30,333 bases of DNA from Cloacimonetes bacterium UBA5614 (GTDB lineage: Bacteria > Cloacimonadota > Cloacimonadia > Cloacimonadales > Cloacimonadaceae). The translations under genes and the position numbers were made by a program. Under the pieces are notes generated by a model. It ran no database searches and had not been told where the DNA came from. It saw only the letters and a list, made by a program, of their open reading frames with translations. Shown here in pieces: positions 30,319 through 30,333 of this stretch (its first letter is position 1; every line of letters begins with the position of its first letter). The stretch lies in assembly GCA_002424605.1 (NCBI GenBank), contig DIKQ01000008.1:40393-70725 (forward strand), in the 5' to 3' direction.

Positions 30319-30333
30319 TCATTATATTGGGTC

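Larger units (their letters stand above)
29020..30333. repeat. Large repeat-module mosaic at the right end of the window
   Basis: About 1.3 kb without genes, built from recurring modules. TTAACGCAAAGGCGCAAAGG-type copies are at 29020-29048, 29244-29272, 29362-29390, 29474-29502, 29717-29755, 29853-29882 and 30031-30070. CACAGAGACAC/GTGTCTCTGTG-type copies are at 29100-29129, 29331-29352, 29438-29463, 29672-29706 and 29816-29843. CTCGTCGTTCCTGCGCAGG copies are at 29166-29205, 29535-29573, 29921-29957 and inverted at 30092-30131. TAATGAGGCTTCC copies are at 29206-29238, 29574-29639 (two) and 29960-30025 (two). GACGATATATGAGAATGG copies are at 29269-29295 and 29752-29779. AT-rich AATTATG/AATTACG runs fill the joints. 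No repeat-spacer regularity of a CRISPR array is present. Confidence 0.88.

Noticed and set aside
29020..30333. CRISPR array
   Set aside because: Repeat units differ in type and length, spacing is irregular, modules occur in both orientations, and no cas gene is near.

Overview
The window looks like a chromosomal segment of an uncultured FCB-group bacterium, most likely Cloacimonadota (Cloacimonetes) or a near relative. The reasons are three large secreted proteins that end in Por/T9SS-type C-terminal sorting domains (PNPF start, SGIY-type end), SBBP and Reg_prop beta-propellers, a PEGA-like surface protein, and intergenic DNA packed with short AT-rich and GC-rich repeat modules. Coding GC is near 50% by eye. 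The phylum call is inference, not a database result.

Region 1 (1-5402). The window opens with the last codons of a SEC-C-motif protein, possibly SecA. Then come topA, a MacB/FtsX-type ABC permease with no ATPase beside it, a secreted SBBP beta-propeller protein with a sorting domain, and a tRNA with anticodon CAT.

Region 2 (5403-17616) is a surface-polysaccharide locus. After a 347-base gap holding a nested inverted repeat, an acyl carrier protein, an MBOAT O-acyltransferase and an SGNH-like membrane-anchored protein form a compact Dlt/AlgI-like acylation cassette without an adenylating ligase. A new promoter then precedes a polysaccharide-deacetylase-like protein whose catalytic positions look substituted. 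Two GT4 glycosyltransferases follow, then a gap with an 11-bp tandem repeat, a third GT4 enzyme, a WecA/TagO-like polyprenyl-phosphate sugar-phosphate transferase, and a translationally coupled secreted Reg_prop propeller with a sorting domain. The likely scheme is that the WecA-like enzyme starts a lipid-linked glycan, the GT4 enzymes extend it, and MBOAT/SGNH acylate it outside the inner membrane. No flippase, polymerase or ligase is visible in the window.

Region 3 (17636-24096) is mainly housekeeping: aroB; convergent to it an asd plus M20D amidohydrolase pair (probably the diaminopimelate/lysine pathway); tRNA-Arg(CCT) with an RNase II/R-like gene close behind; and hisS on the minus strand.

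Region 4 (24097-30333) holds a two-gene minus-strand operon for secreted proteins: a 213-aa internally duplicated protein and a 1098-aa protein with FN3-like domains, five PEGA-like repeats and a sorting domain. It has a strong-looking promoter with A-tracts, a leader of about 200 nt and a clean terminator. It is embedded in a mosaic of recurring repeat modules, including an 82-nt perfect inverted repeat on either side of the operon and a 210-bp element bounded by 41-nt perfect terminal inverted repeats. Similar modules lie between the RNase gene and hisS and appear to supply the hisS stop codon. No CRISPR array, rRNA, transposase or integrase was seen.
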